This document shows positions 17,388 through 25,537 of a DNA stretch of 41,786 nt, in pieces (within the stretch, counting starts at the first letter, position 1; the number at the start of each line of letters is the position of its first letter). A program made the position numbers and the translations under genes. The notes under the pieces are model-generated. The model searched no databases. It saw only the letters and a list, made by a program, of their open reading frames with translations, and had not been told where the DNA came from. This stretch comes from Hyphomicrobiales bacterium (lineage in GTDB: Bacteria; Pseudomonadota; Alphaproteobacteria; Rhizobiales; Rhizobiaceae), in contig UCAG01000018.1 in NCBI GenBank assembly GCA_900470285.1, forward strand, positions 1-41,786, written 5' to 3'.

Positions 17388-17399
17388 CACTGATCAGTG
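17388..17399. promoter_or_regulatory. Perfect 12-base palindrome upstream of the GNAT start
   Basis: CACTGATCAGTG is perfectly palindromic and ends directly beside the heptamer tandem repeat. It lies 8-19 bases upstream of the inferred ATG at 17380 on the minus strand, so it would sit in the leader or operator position. Confidence 0.35.
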
Positions 17400-17400
17400 A

Positions 17401-17442
17401 TTAATGATTAATGATTAATGATTAATGATTAATGATTAATGA
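17401..17442. repeat. Heptamer tandem repeat, six copies of TTAATGA
   Basis: Six exact, uninterrupted copies of the 7-base unit TTAATGA. The array begins about 20 bases upstream of the inferred GNAT start (17380, minus strand), so it lies in the expected promoter/leader zone of that gene. A 7-base unit changes spacing by a non-helical-turn amount on slippage and would also change frame if translated. Confidence 0.9.
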
Positions 17443-17766
17443 TATTCAATTATGAAGAAATTGAGAAGAATTCATATCCTTGATTATACCCTTCTAAACA
17501 TTAAAGGGGTACAGATATACGACAGGCAGATCAGACGGCTAGGATAGCGCAGTGCACAGAGCTGAAGGGCCAATCCCAATCTGGTATCATCGTTTCGTCG
17601 GGCCGAAAGGTGAATTGCGCAGCGACGGAGAGCGACTACTCACACGAAAGAAGTAGAATCCTGATCCAGTTTAAGAAGAATCATTCGACATCTCTTCATT
17701 CTGAACCTATCTGTCAGGAGATTAATATTAAAACACGAAATCCCTATCAAATCCTTTCCTGTCTCC
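17443..17766. other. Intergenic stretch between repeat array and Nudix gene
   Basis: About 320 bases. The left third is AT-rich like the GNAT island; from about 17520 the composition returns to that of the core genes. A 61-codon plus-strand frame (17610-17795) shows no recognisable protein and overlaps the Nudix gene. CAGGAG at 17715-17720 is a Shine-Dalgarno-like site with no matching ATG. Confidence 0.4.
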
Positions 17767-18195
17767 TTGTTCATTTTGAAGCCTCGAGACGATAGCTTTG
17801 ACGCTCTCCTTTTACGCCGGACCGGTAGTGCTCTTACCGGAGAATGGTGTCAGGTCGCAGGAGGCATCGAATATGGTGAGACCACGTGGCAGGCCGCACT
17901 TCGGGAAGTCGAGGAAGAAATCGGGCTCTGCCTGACAGATCTGTATTCCGCTGATATTTGTGAGCAGTTTTATGAAGCCGATCGCGACGCGATCACACTG
18001 ACGCCGGTATTTGTCGCCTTTGCACCGACAAACTGCAGCGTGCAATTGAACGACGAACACGATGATTTTCGTTGGCTGTCTTTATATGAGGCGACCGCCT
18101 TGCTGCCATTCGTCGGACAGCGGGCCACTCTCGAGCATATCAAGAAAGAGTTCGTTGAGAGAAAGCCTGATCCGTGGTTGTGCATCCAAACCTAA
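17767..18195 (+). CDS. Nudix hydrolase, no ATG start
   Basis: 142 residues from a TTG at 17767. The Nudix box is complete at about residues 32-54: G-G-I-E-Y-G-E, seven residues, then R-E-V-E-E-E-I-G-L, providing the Mg2+-binding glutamates for hydrolysis of nucleoside-diphosphate-linked substrates. The N-terminal beta-strand L-F-I-L-K-P and L-L-L-R-R-T match the fold. The frame is open upstream to 17665 without ATG or GTG, and residues such as S-F-P-V-S-L just before the TTG look like part of the first strand. The original 5' end may therefore have been lost and the protein may be N-truncated. Substrate unknown. It sits in a scar-rich zone before an IS6 remnant. Confidence 0.7.
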   Translation: MFILKPRDDSFDALLLRRTGSALTGEWCQVAGGIEYGETTWQAALREVEEEIGLCLTDLYSADICEQFYEADRDAITLTPVFVAFAPTNCSVQLNDEHDDFRWLSLYEATALLPFVGQRATLEHIKKEFVERKPDPWLCIQT

Positions 18196-18249
18196 AGGTA
18201 TCCCCTCCGGGCTACTTCTGTCAGCTACCGTATATCTGTGCCCCTTTAA

Positions 18250-18560
18250 TGTTCAGGGGTCTGATGGTATCCGTGATTATGCTCTGACTTTGATCCGAGA
18301 ATGCTATCTTGATTTTGGCCAACACTGGCCGCAGAGAAATTGGCTGCAGCGCGGCGTTTTTTTCAAAAAAACTATCGCAACTAATGGCGGTCCCGAGAGC
18401 GGTCCCATTACAAAAGCGACGCCAATCTGGCTGGCATCAAGCTGTTAACATGATCCGCAAGAACCAATTCGCCATTTAAGCTCTTTGCGGCGTTCGCAGC
18501 ATAATTGCGCTCAGAGATAAGCACACATCTGTCTTACTCAAAACTTTGCAACAAAGCCGC
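18250..18560 (+). pseudogene. IS6-like transposase remnant with terminal repeat
   Basis: The plus strand read across frames gives the second half of an IS6-type transposase. A D-F-G-Q-H-W-P-Q-R piece at about 18310 is followed by E-K-L-A-A-A-R-R-F-F (18335-18364). Then a frame change gives K-K-T-I-A-T-N-G-G-P-E (18366-18398), D-A-N-L-A-G-I-K (18418-18441) and finally N-M-I-R-K-N-Q-F-A-I-stop (18448-18477), the family's C-terminal signature. CTTTGCAACAAAGCC at 18544-18558 is the reverse complement of GGCTTTGTTGCAAAG, close to IS6-type terminal repeats. The central catalytic part is deleted. It is on the opposite strand and a different portion from the 8.1-8.4 kb remnant. Confidence 0.6.
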
Positions 18561-18603
18561 GAGAAGAGCCTTAATATTTCAGCGGTGTATTTTTCTGCAG
18601 GTC

Positions 18604-19401
18604 TTAATCGCGATCAGACATTGCGCCCAACAGCCTTGGTAAATCACCAAAGCGCGCAACGAGGCCGAAAATAATTGCTGCAGTCAGTACGAACAACAAA
18701 GTGACCGATGCCATTGTCGGCGTGTAGCCATAGCGCAGCGAGTTGAAGATTTTGATCGGTAGCGTTTCCATAGTGAAACCAACCGTCATATAGGCCACGA
18801 TATATTCGTTGAGTGATAAAACGAAAGCGAATGCATATCCGGAAACAATATAGGGCGTAATCAACGGCAAAATGACGGTGCGGAAAATGACCCGATCTTC
18901 TGCACCCATAGTAGCCGCAGCTTCAACCAAAGAGCGGTCGATAGAACTGAATCCCAGAGACAGTGTTACCAGTGGCAGCGTGACAAAGAAAATACCGTGG
19001 CTGATAACCGCCGTCCAAGATTGTCCGTAAAAACCGGTCGTTGCCCAAAACGTCAACAGTCCCAGTGCGGTGATAACCGGCGGCAGCGTAAAGGGGGCAA
19101 TTCCCAAAAGCTGGAAAATATTCGCCCATTTGGCTTTTCGCCGCCAAACGAACCATGCCAATGGCAAAGCAATTGAAACGGCAAAAGCCGCAGATAACAG
19201 CGCTAAAGTCAGTGATGCGATCAGTGCATTCCTCCATTCCGGATTCAGGAATATCTCGGCATACCAATGCAATGACATGCCTTTAGGAGGAAAGTTCAGC
19301 GCCTGTTTTTCATTAATCGACACACCAGCCACCACAATCAGCGGCAGTGCCAGAAACAGGCCGATTAAACAGAAATATAATTTTCGGAGAAATCCGCTCA
19401 T
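18604..19401 (-). CDS. Spermidine/putrescine-type ABC permease (PotC-like)
   Basis: 265-residue inner-membrane permease with about six transmembrane segments. The EAA loop is visible as L-V-E-A-A-A-T-M-G-A-E-D-R-V-I-F, followed by V-I-L-P-L-I-T-P. The N-terminal L-A-L-P-L-I-V-V-A-G-V-S-I-N and F-P-P-K-G-M-S-L-H-W-Y motif is typical of PotC/YdcV permeases. It is the last gene of a five-gene operon (agmatinase family, binding protein, ATPase, two permeases), overlapping the previous permease by four bases. Confidence 0.9.
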   Translation of the reverse strand: MSGFLRKLYFCLIGLFLALPLIVVAGVSINEKQALNFPPKGMSLHWYAEIFLNPEWRNALIASLTLALLSAAFAVSIALPLAWFVWRRKAKWANIFQLLGIAPFTLPPVITALGLLTFWATTGFYGQSWTAVISHGIFFVTLPLVTLSLGFSSIDRSLVEAAATMGAEDRVIFRTVILPLITPYIVSGYAFAFVLSLNEYIVAYMTVGFTMETLPIKIFNSLRYGYTPTMASVTLLFVLTAAIIFGLVARFGDLPRLLGAMSDRD

Positions 19402-20252
19402 GCTGTTTCTCCTTTTTTACCGGCAATCACTGTCAGCGCTACCAAGCCAAGCGTTACCAGCACCAGAAAGACAGCCATTGCTGCAGCAAACGGCATATTG
19501 GACTGGTAAATCGCCTGATCTGTGATCAATACTGACAAAGTCCAGTGCTGCGGACGTCCTAAAAGTTGCGGCAGCAAATAACTTCCCAGCGCAAAGATAA
19601 ACACCATAATCAATGTAGCAATAATCGTGTTGCGCAAGGCAGGAATAACGACCGTTGCAAAGGCTTTGACAGGCGACGCTCCCAGTGTTCGTGCTGCCTC
19701 TGTCAGCGTCGGATCAAGACGCACAAGTGCAGGAAATAAAACGAGCACTGTATAGGGAAATGCCTGATAAACCATGCCTGTCAAAACGGCACCAAAACTC
19801 GGCGTCAGTGCCACAGGTTCCTGCATCAGCCCTAACAGAACCAAAATATTGGTAATACCTGCCGTGCGGGAGAACAGAGTTGACCAGGCAAAGCCGATGA
19901 CCACCTCTGACAAGGACAGAATTGACAACAGCGCTACCAGCCACACGACCTGCACTTGTTTCTGCATCCGCGTTAATAAGTAGGTGAAAGGTAAAGCCAT
20001 TACGACGCAGCAAACTGCGACCAGAATTGACAGCCCCAATGAGAAGCTCAGCACACCGCCAAAAAACGTTGATATGAAACGGGCATAATTATCCAGCACG
20101 AAATCGGTTGTATAAAATCCGCCTGCCTGACGCTTAAAAAAACTCACGGCAATCATTGTTCCGAACGGAACCACGAAAAACACAATCAGCATCAATGCCG
20201 GAAACAAGATCGGCATATAATCACTTAAATGCTGTGGCGGGTCACGTCTCAT
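19398..20252 (-). CDS. Spermidine/putrescine-type ABC permease (PotB-like)
   Basis: 284-residue permease with about six transmembrane segments. The EAA motif is in T-E-A-A-R-T-L-G-A-S-P-V-K-A-F, with V-V-I-P-A-L-R-N following. It pairs with the PotC-like permease downstream (ATGA overlap at 19398-19401) and its start overlaps the ATPase stop at 20249-20252, so the three genes are translationally coupled. Confidence 0.9.
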   Translation of the reverse strand: MRRDPPQHLSDYMPILFPALMLIVFFVVPFGTMIAVSFFKRQAGGFYTTDFVLDNYARFISTFFGGVLSFSLGLSILVAVCCVVMALPFTYLLTRMQKQVQVVWLVALLSILSLSEVVIGFAWSTLFSRTAGITNILVLLGLMQEPVALTPSFGAVLTGMVYQAFPYTVLVLFPALVRLDPTLTEAARTLGASPVKAFATVVIPALRNTIIATLIMVFIFALGSYLLPQLLGRPQHWTLSVLITDQAIYQSNMPFAAAMAVFLVLVTLGLVALTVIAGKKGETA

Positions 20253-21286
20253 TTGCGCAGCACCACGCTGTTATCCTGAGCAAACGCAATACCAACCATC
20301 TGTCCGATTTTAATTTGCGTATTCTCTCTTTGCGTTGAAACCGCAACGATTTGCCTGCCGGCAATATCAATAAAAGTCTCTGTTGTTGCGCCCAGATCGC
20401 GAATGAAAGACACCTGCCCTGACAGAACTCCTTCGCGCGGCGCAATCAGCTCAATATCCTCAGGGCGTACACATAGAATACCCTTGGCAAGATCGTCAGG
20501 CATAATGACAGCCTCAACCGGTTGCCCGAAGGCCAGCACGCGCTGAGCGGCATCTTTCTCGAGTTCCAGCAAATTGGTTTGCCCGATAAAGTCGGCCACA
20601 AAACTATCCGCCGGCCGACGATAAATTTCAATTGGCGGAGCAACCTGACGAATTTCGCCGCCATTCACCACCACCACCGTATCAGCCATTGTCATTGCTT
20701 CACGCTGATCATGCGTTACAACAATGGTCGTAATGCCAAGCCGCTGTTGTAACTGACGCAGCTCAACCTGCATTGCTTCACGCAATTTTGCGTCCAGCGC
20801 CGAGAGTGGTTCATCAAGCAAAAATAGTTTTGGCGCTATCGTCAAGGCACGGGCAATAGCCACGCGCTGTCGTTGCCCGCCGGATAACTTGGCCACAGGC
20901 CGGTCAGCGAACCCCTTGAGATGGATCATATCCAGAAGTTCATCCACACGCTTTTTCTGGTCTTGCTTACCTGCACCGCGGATGCGCAACGGATAAGCAA
21001 TATTCTCTCCGACCGATAAATGCGGGAACAATGCCAGCGACTGAAACACCATGCCGAGTTCCCGTTTATGGGTAGGCATGCGGGTAATATCCTGATCATC
21101 CAGTGCAATTTTACCGGTAGTTGGCAGATCAAGACCTGCTATCATGCGTAATAATGTTGTCTTCCCGCAGCCGGACGGCCCCAGCATACAAACGAATGTG
21201 CCGTGCGGTACATGCAGGTCAACATTATTGACTGCGCGAAAATTCCCGAATTCTTTCACAATATTCTGAAGTGCAAGTCCCGACAT
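20249..21286 (-). CDS. Spermidine/putrescine-type ABC ATPase (PotA-like)
   Basis: 345-residue ATPase. Walker A G-P-S-G-C-G-K-T-T is near residue 36; Q-loop M-V-F-Q-S-L-A-L-F-P-H; signature L-S-G-G-Q-R-Q-R-V-A-I-A-R-A-L; Walker B F-L-L-D-E-P-L-S-A-L-D; switch H in V-T-H-D-Q-R-E-A. The C-terminal about 100 residues form a TOBE regulatory domain (V-R-P-E-D-I-E-L). This is the PotA/UgpC subfamily that serves polyamine, sugar or related importers. It forms one transporter with the adjacent permeases and binding protein. Confidence 0.92.
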   Translation of the reverse strand: MSGLALQNIVKEFGNFRAVNNVDLHVPHGTFVCMLGPSGCGKTTLLRMIAGLDLPTTGKIALDDQDITRMPTHKRELGMVFQSLALFPHLSVGENIAYPLRIRGAGKQDQKKRVDELLDMIHLKGFADRPVAKLSGGQRQRVAIARALTIAPKLFLLDEPLSALDAKLREAMQVELRQLQQRLGITTIVVTHDQREAMTMADTVVVVNGGEIRQVAPPIEIYRRPADSFVADFIGQTNLLELEKDAAQRVLAFGQPVEAVIMPDDLAKGILCVRPEDIELIAPREGVLSGQVSFIRDLGATTETFIDIAGRQIVAVSTQRENTQIKIGQMVGIAFAQDNSVVLRK

Positions 21287-21351
21287 GCTTATCCTTTTTA
21301 CCTGCCCTCAAACGCGCATAATATTGAATATTGGCCATTGCCTTAAGGTGC

Positions 21352-21378
21352 TCCCGTCAGGGGCAAAACCTGACGGGA
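21352..21378. other. Strong intercistronic stem-loop
   Basis: TCCCGTCAGG at 21352-21361 and CCTGACGGGA at 21369-21378 form a perfect 10-bp stem with a seven-base loop. On the transcribed minus strand it lies between the binding-protein gene (stop 21425) and the ATPase (start 21286). No T-run follows. Such hairpins commonly protect the binding-protein mRNA segment or attenuate downstream genes, giving more binding protein than membrane parts. Confidence 0.7.
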
Positions 21379-21424
21379 ATTATGAATATGCAAAACGCGA
21401 CGGAAAACGCATGTCGCGCTGTTT

Positions 21425-22504
21425 TTAACCGGCAATCATTTCCGTCCATTTCTGGTTGAGCCAGTCAGCGCGTGTCTGATACATGGCAAAACGCGGAATG
21501 ACCGGATCAATATCAGATGATACCGCCGCAAATTCTTCAGCAGTCAAATCCATACTGTCGCGTTTGACAGTTGGTGATGTACCGACTTTACGGGCAAGCG
21601 TCGCCTGAATGGCAGGCTGACACATATAATCAATAAAAATATGCGCCTCTTCGCTCTTCTTGGACGCACTGGATAATGCCCAACTGCCCGCATCCTGAAT
21701 GCCGCCCTCTTTAGGGAAGGTTGAACGGACAGGATTACCATCCGCGGCCGCAAGCCCCGTGACATCGTGATAATATTGCCCCATCGGAATTTCACCGGAT
21801 TTCAGCGCCTGTTCAAACTGCGCCTCATCCCGATACCACAGCCGGACATTCGGTTTTACTTCCGCTAATTTGTCGAAAACCTTGAGAATACCTTCTTCCG
21901 TATCCAGAATTTCCGGCCCGTCAAAATAGGTTTTTGCAGTCACGTCCAGCAAAAAGGAGTTAGAAACCAAAGCCAGCAGACCAAGCTTATCCTTGTTGGC
22001 CGGATCCCACAGTGCCGTCCAAGAAGTCGGTGGTTCTTTATAAACATCCGTATTGGTGACAAGTGTAATATACCACGACACAGCACCAATACCGGCAACA
22101 CGACCGTCAGGATATTTATTGATAAAACGGTCCAGCAAGTTCGAACTGTTCTTGATCTTGTCTAAATCAAGCGGTGCCCAAAGCTCATTGGCCTGACCTT
22201 TCAGCATCGCCACCTGCGACATCATTGAAACGTCTGCCGGCGCCTGTCCGGCACGGGCAGCTTGTGAGAGCTGCACCAGCCACGCCTCGCCTGTAGGCTC
22301 AGCAATCGACTCCACAGCAATCCCGGTTGCTTTGGTGAATTCCGGAAAAATATTCTTATCAAATGAATCTTTGAAGTAGCCGCCATAGACGCCGACTTTC
22401 AAGGATTTATCCTGTGCGCGCAAAATACCAGGCATGGCCAATACTGATACGCCAGCCAATCCCGCGCCCAATACAGTGCGTCGGTTCATCGACATAATCG
22501 TCAT
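21425..22504 (-). CDS. Polyamine-type ABC substrate-binding protein (PotD/PotF fold)
   Basis: 359-residue periplasmic binding protein. The N-terminus has a twin-arginine-type export signal, N-R-R-T-V-L-G-A-G-L-A-G-V-S-V-L-A-M-P, cleaved near L-R-A-Q. The mature part starts L-K-V-G-V-Y-G-G-Y-F-K-D-S-F, the SBP_bac_6/PotD-like opening, and includes a P-T-S-W-T-A-L-W-D-P hinge region. The ATG at 22504 has GGAGGAA directly upstream. Its gene follows the agmatinase-family gene by about 95 bases, so a guanidino compound or polyamine is a likely ligand. Confidence 0.87.
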   Translation of the reverse strand: MTIMSMNRRTVLGAGLAGVSVLAMPGILRAQDKSLKVGVYGGYFKDSFDKNIFPEFTKATGIAVESIAEPTGEAWLVQLSQAARAGQAPADVSMMSQVAMLKGQANELWAPLDLDKIKNSSNLLDRFINKYPDGRVAGIGAVSWYITLVTNTDVYKEPPTSWTALWDPANKDKLGLLALVSNSFLLDVTAKTYFDGPEILDTEEGILKVFDKLAEVKPNVRLWYRDEAQFEQALKSGEIPMGQYYHDVTGLAAADGNPVRSTFPKEGGIQDAGSWALSSASKKSEEAHIFIDYMCQPAIQATLARKVGTSPTVKRDSMDLTAEEFAAVSSDIDPVIPRFAMYQTRADWLNQKWTEMIAG

Positions 22505-22598
22505 TATCTTCCTCCCAGCGGCAGATATAAACTGCCGGTCTCCCCAGTGAATTTATGTATAAATTTTAACTTAAATCAATCTCACTTTATCTGACGTA

Positions 22599-23657
22599 TT
22601 ATCGCAGACCTGTTATTGCAGGACTGAAAACCATCAGGCTGAGAATTTCAAACAAAACCTGCGCACCGGCATGAGCCGTATTGGTCGTCGCATCATATTG
22701 TGGCGCAACCTCCACCACATCACCGCCAACCAGATTAATGCCTTTCAGCCCGCGCAACAGTTCCAGCACTTCGCGTGTTGTCAGCCCTCCCACTTCTGGG
22801 GTGCCTGTACCCGGTGCAAAACTAGGATCAAGACTATCAATATCAAAAGACAAATAAGTCGGTCCGTCACCAATAATTGCTTTCGCCTTCTCAATAATAG
22901 CCGGAATACCCATCCCCGTCACTTCTTCCGCATGGATCACTGTCATCCCGGATTCATACGAGAACTCCCAAAGATATTCGGATGACCCGCGAATACCAAT
23001 CTGAATAACACGGGTCGGATCAAGCACACCATCCAGCACTGCATTGCGGAACGGCCCGCCATGATGGAATTTGGTCAGGTCATAGGCACCGCCGGTATCG
23101 CAATGGGCATCAATATGGATCATACCAACCGGACGTTTTTTACCCACGGCTTTCAAGATCGGATGCGTTATGGAATGGTCACCGCCGACAGAAAGTGGAA
23201 TAACCCCCGCATCCACAATCTGATTAACACGTTTTTCAATATCGTCATGGCTCATTTCCAGCCGGTAACGGCTGCGAAAAGGCACATCCCCGATATCAGC
23301 AACCCGCAATTCATGAAGCGGTGTACAGCCAAGCACATGATTATAAGGACCAATGCGCTCAATTGTGCGCAAGGCGCGTGGCCCGAAACGTGAGCCGGTG
23401 CGGTTTGTCACGCCAAGATCCATAGGCACACCAAGAAGCGCCACCTGCAGATCGCCAAAATCCGGTGTTTCCGCATCGACAGCCAAATGCGGCGCAGTCA
23501 GCAGTGTTGGCATACCAGCATAAGGCGCAACACGCGTGCCGCTTTCGTTAAATATTTTTGCTGCAACTTTCTGAAAAACCGGATCGAACATTTCGCCGCC
23601 ATGGCTTTCACCATATTTAGCACGTAGTTCATCCAGCTTATTTGCATCCCTTGCCAT
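22599..23657 (-). CDS. Agmatinase-family ureohydrolase
   Basis: 352-residue Mn2+-dependent ureohydrolase that releases urea from a guanidino substrate. All metal-binding motifs are present: G-G-D-H-S (H161), H-I-D-A-H-C-D (D183, H185, D187) and F-D-I-D-S-L-D-P (D272, D274). The roughly 60-residue N-terminal extension before the core is longer than in SpeB of enteric bacteria. The substrate could be agmatine, 4-guanidinobutyrate or 3-guanidinopropionate; the motifs do not decide. It heads a five-gene operon with a PotFGHI-type importer and is divergent from a LysR gene, the arrangement known for guanidino-acid catabolism regulators. GAGGAGAA precedes the start. Confidence 0.88.
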   Translation of the reverse strand: MARDANKLDELRAKYGESHGGEMFDPVFQKVAAKIFNESGTRVAPYAGMPTLLTAPHLAVDAETPDFGDLQVALLGVPMDLGVTNRTGSRFGPRALRTIERIGPYNHVLGCTPLHELRVADIGDVPFRSRYRLEMSHDDIEKRVNQIVDAGVIPLSVGGDHSITHPILKAVGKKRPVGMIHIDAHCDTGGAYDLTKFHHGGPFRNAVLDGVLDPTRVIQIGIRGSSEYLWEFSYESGMTVIHAEEVTGMGIPAIIEKAKAIIGDGPTYLSFDIDSLDPSFAPGTGTPEVGGLTTREVLELLRGLKGINLVGGDVVEVAPQYDATTNTAHAGAQVLFEILSLMVFSPAITGLR

Positions 23658-23823
23658 TACCGTTCTCCTCAGCGCTTCTGACGGGGATCAACAACAATGC
23701 TCAGATCAACGGATATTTGATCCGTTTTTATATTTGCCCGTCCCCGCGGATCTTTTTTAAAATCTTTCGATAATTAGGAGGCAATTTCAGATGAAAATCA
23801 ATTGACATTAACACTATGCCTCG

Positions 23824-23840
23824 TGTGAGAATATCTCACA
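23824..23840. promoter_or_regulatory. LysR-type operator candidate
   Basis: TGTGAGAATATCTCACA is an inverted repeat with perfect 7-bp arms around ATA and a T-N11-A core. It lies 23 bases upstream of the LysR ATG at 23863 and within the 205-base divergent region shared with the agmatinase-family operon. It is the probable binding site for the LysR product. Confidence 0.6.
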
Positions 23841-23862
23841 TATTTTGAGAGGGAGATTTTGC

Positions 23863-24765
23863 ATGACCAATCGCCTGCCACCCCTCAACCCACTACGTGC
23901 ATTTGAAGCAACCGCACGCTGCGGATCGGTTACGGCCGCAGCACAGGAACTGAATGTTACTCATGGCGCTATCAGTCATCAAATCCGTGCACTGGAGCTC
24001 TTCCTCGATGTAACGCTGTTTGAAAGAGGCGGAAAACGGCTCAAGCTTACAGCGCAGGGCGCATTTCTTCTCCCTGCTGTCAGCCATGCTTTTGCTGAAA
24101 TTGCAGCCGCAACAACAGCCGTCACCAGACCAGCAACAAGCGGACGGTTAAAAGTTGCCTGCGTGCCTGCACTGCTCTCCTTATGGATGATCCCGCGTTT
24201 ACATTTATTCACACAGCAGTTCCCTGAAATTCAACTGACACTGGTCCCGTCCAATGATCCGGCCAATCTGCAAAGCCGCGATATTGATCTGTGCCTGCTC
24301 TATGGTGACGGAAAATGCGGTGATCATTGGTCACGCCTGTGGAGCAGGCTGGAACTGTTTCCTGTTATCAGTCCGACATTGCTGAACAAGCAGCCGCTGC
24401 GCTCTTTGCGTGATCTTCAGAACCATACGATCCTGCATGGTGATGACGGGCGCGAGTGGAATACATGGTCTACGGTTGCAGAAGCTAAATCTGTCCCTCG
24501 CGGCAGACAGCACTATTTTAGCGATGCGCGACTTGCCATTGAAGCCGCATTACATAATCAGGGCGTAGCATTGGGAGATACCCTGACAGTCAGCAATCTC
24601 ATCGCCCGCGGCGAATTAATCGTGCCTTTTGATTACACAGTTCCTGCCAATGATGCGTTTTTCGTAACCTGCCGTCACGAAGCACGTGCAGCACCGATTG
24701 TCCGTGTTTTCATTGACTGGTTGTTTTCAACTCTCGAAGCTGAGGCAGTACCGGTGTTTCAATGA
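23863..24765 (+). CDS. LysR-family regulator, GcvA-like
   Basis: 300-residue regulator. The N-terminus R-L-P-P-L-N-P-L-R-A-F-E-A-T-A-R-C-G-S is the GcvA/AmpR-subgroup signature, with the HTH A-A-Q-E-L-N-V-T-H-G-A-I-S-H-Q-I. The effector domain has the D-I-D-L-C-L-L-Y-G-D-G motif. The ATG at 23863 is preferred to an upstream in-frame start at 23845, as GAGGGAGA lies just before it. It is divergent from the agmatinase/polyamine-transport operon and is its likely regulator. Confidence 0.88.
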   Translation: MTNRLPPLNPLRAFEATARCGSVTAAAQELNVTHGAISHQIRALELFLDVTLFERGGKRLKLTAQGAFLLPAVSHAFAEIAAATTAVTRPATSGRLKVACVPALLSLWMIPRLHLFTQQFPEIQLTLVPSNDPANLQSRDIDLCLLYGDGKCGDHWSRLWSRLELFPVISPTLLNKQPLRSLRDLQNHTILHGDDGREWNTWSTVAEAKSVPRGRQHYFSDARLAIEAALHNQGVALGDTLTVSNLIARGELIVPFDYTVPANDAFFVTCRHEARAAPIVRVFIDWLFSTLEAEAVPVFQ

Positions 24766-24802
24766 GAGAACAAAATTATCAAAAACGACTTCGTGCAAAA
24801 CA

Positions 24803-25528
24803 TTAATATATAGTCTCAATGAGATCTTTTATCAGCCGGATACTCGAAGCAGAGGTTTGTGAAAAGACTGGCGAGGCAAAACCCAGTTCCACACTTCTCA
24901 CGTCCGGATTAGGTTGGCTGATGCGTCCTGAACTGTGAATTTCATGCACACCGGTTACCTGCAAAATCTTTTGCGCATTTTCAACATTCACGCCGCTACC
25001 TGGCATGATTGAAATCCGGCCAGCTGCTCGCTGTACCAGTTGTTGCAGCAGATCAGCTCCATCGATTGCCTTTAATTGCCGGCCGGACGTCAGAATACGT
25101 TCAAAGCCCAGATCAATTGCCTGTTCCAATGCCTCAAACGGATCCGGTACTAAATCAAAAGCCCGATGCAGTGTGAGACCCATCCCCTCTGCCCGCGCAA
25201 TCAAGCGTTGCAACAGTGCGATATCCAGCCGGTTATCTTGTGTTGAAGCGCCCAGCACCACACCGGCAAGTCCGGCTTTGCGCATAGCATCTATTTCCTG
25301 CAGCATGGCTTCGGTTTCCATTGCTGTGAAGCAGAAATTACCGGCACGGGGGCGGATCATGGCATAGACCGGAACCGGCGCCAAAGCAGCCTGCGCAATC
25401 AATCCGGCCGTTGGTGTTAACCCGCCGCTATCGAGACTGGAGCAGAGTTCAATTCTGTCTGCGCCACCCTCAAGCGCGGCAGCCAATCCTTCCGGATCAT
25501 CAACGCAAATTTCCAGCATCTTTTTCAT
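24803..25528 (-). CDS. cutC: CutC family protein
   Basis: 241-residue TIM-barrel protein. Signature segments are L-E-I-C-V-D-D-P-E-G-L-A-A-A-L-E-G-G-A-D-R-I-E-L-C, L-T-P-T-A-G-L-I, M-I-R-P-R-A-G-N-F, L-H-R-A-F-D, I-L-T-S-G and I-M-P-G-S-G-V-N. CutC was named for copper tolerance in Escherichia coli, but that role has been disputed. Here it is the last gene of a minus-strand operon behind a ROK kinase and Opp/Dpp permeases, nine bases after the kinase stop. This context suggests a catabolic role on a sugar-derived compound rather than copper homeostasis. Confidence 0.9.
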   Translation of the reverse strand: MKKMLEICVDDPEGLAAALEGGADRIELCSSLDSGGLTPTAGLIAQAALAPVPVYAMIRPRAGNFCFTAMETEAMLQEIDAMRKAGLAGVVLGASTQDNRLDIALLQRLIARAEGMGLTLHRAFDLVPDPFEALEQAIDLGFERILTSGRQLKAIDGADLLQQLVQRAAGRISIMPGSGVNVENAQKILQVTGVHEIHSSGRISQPNPDVRSVELGFASPVFSQTSASSIRLIKDLIETIY

Positions 25529-25537
25529 GTCATGCCC

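Noticed and set aside
17401-17442. Heptamer array as a possible CRISPR
   Set aside because: The units are contiguous 7-mers with no spacers, so it is a simple tandem repeat.
17610-17795. 61-codon ORF upstream of the Nudix gene
   Set aside because: It overlaps the Nudix frame, has no start signal and no recognisable sequence.
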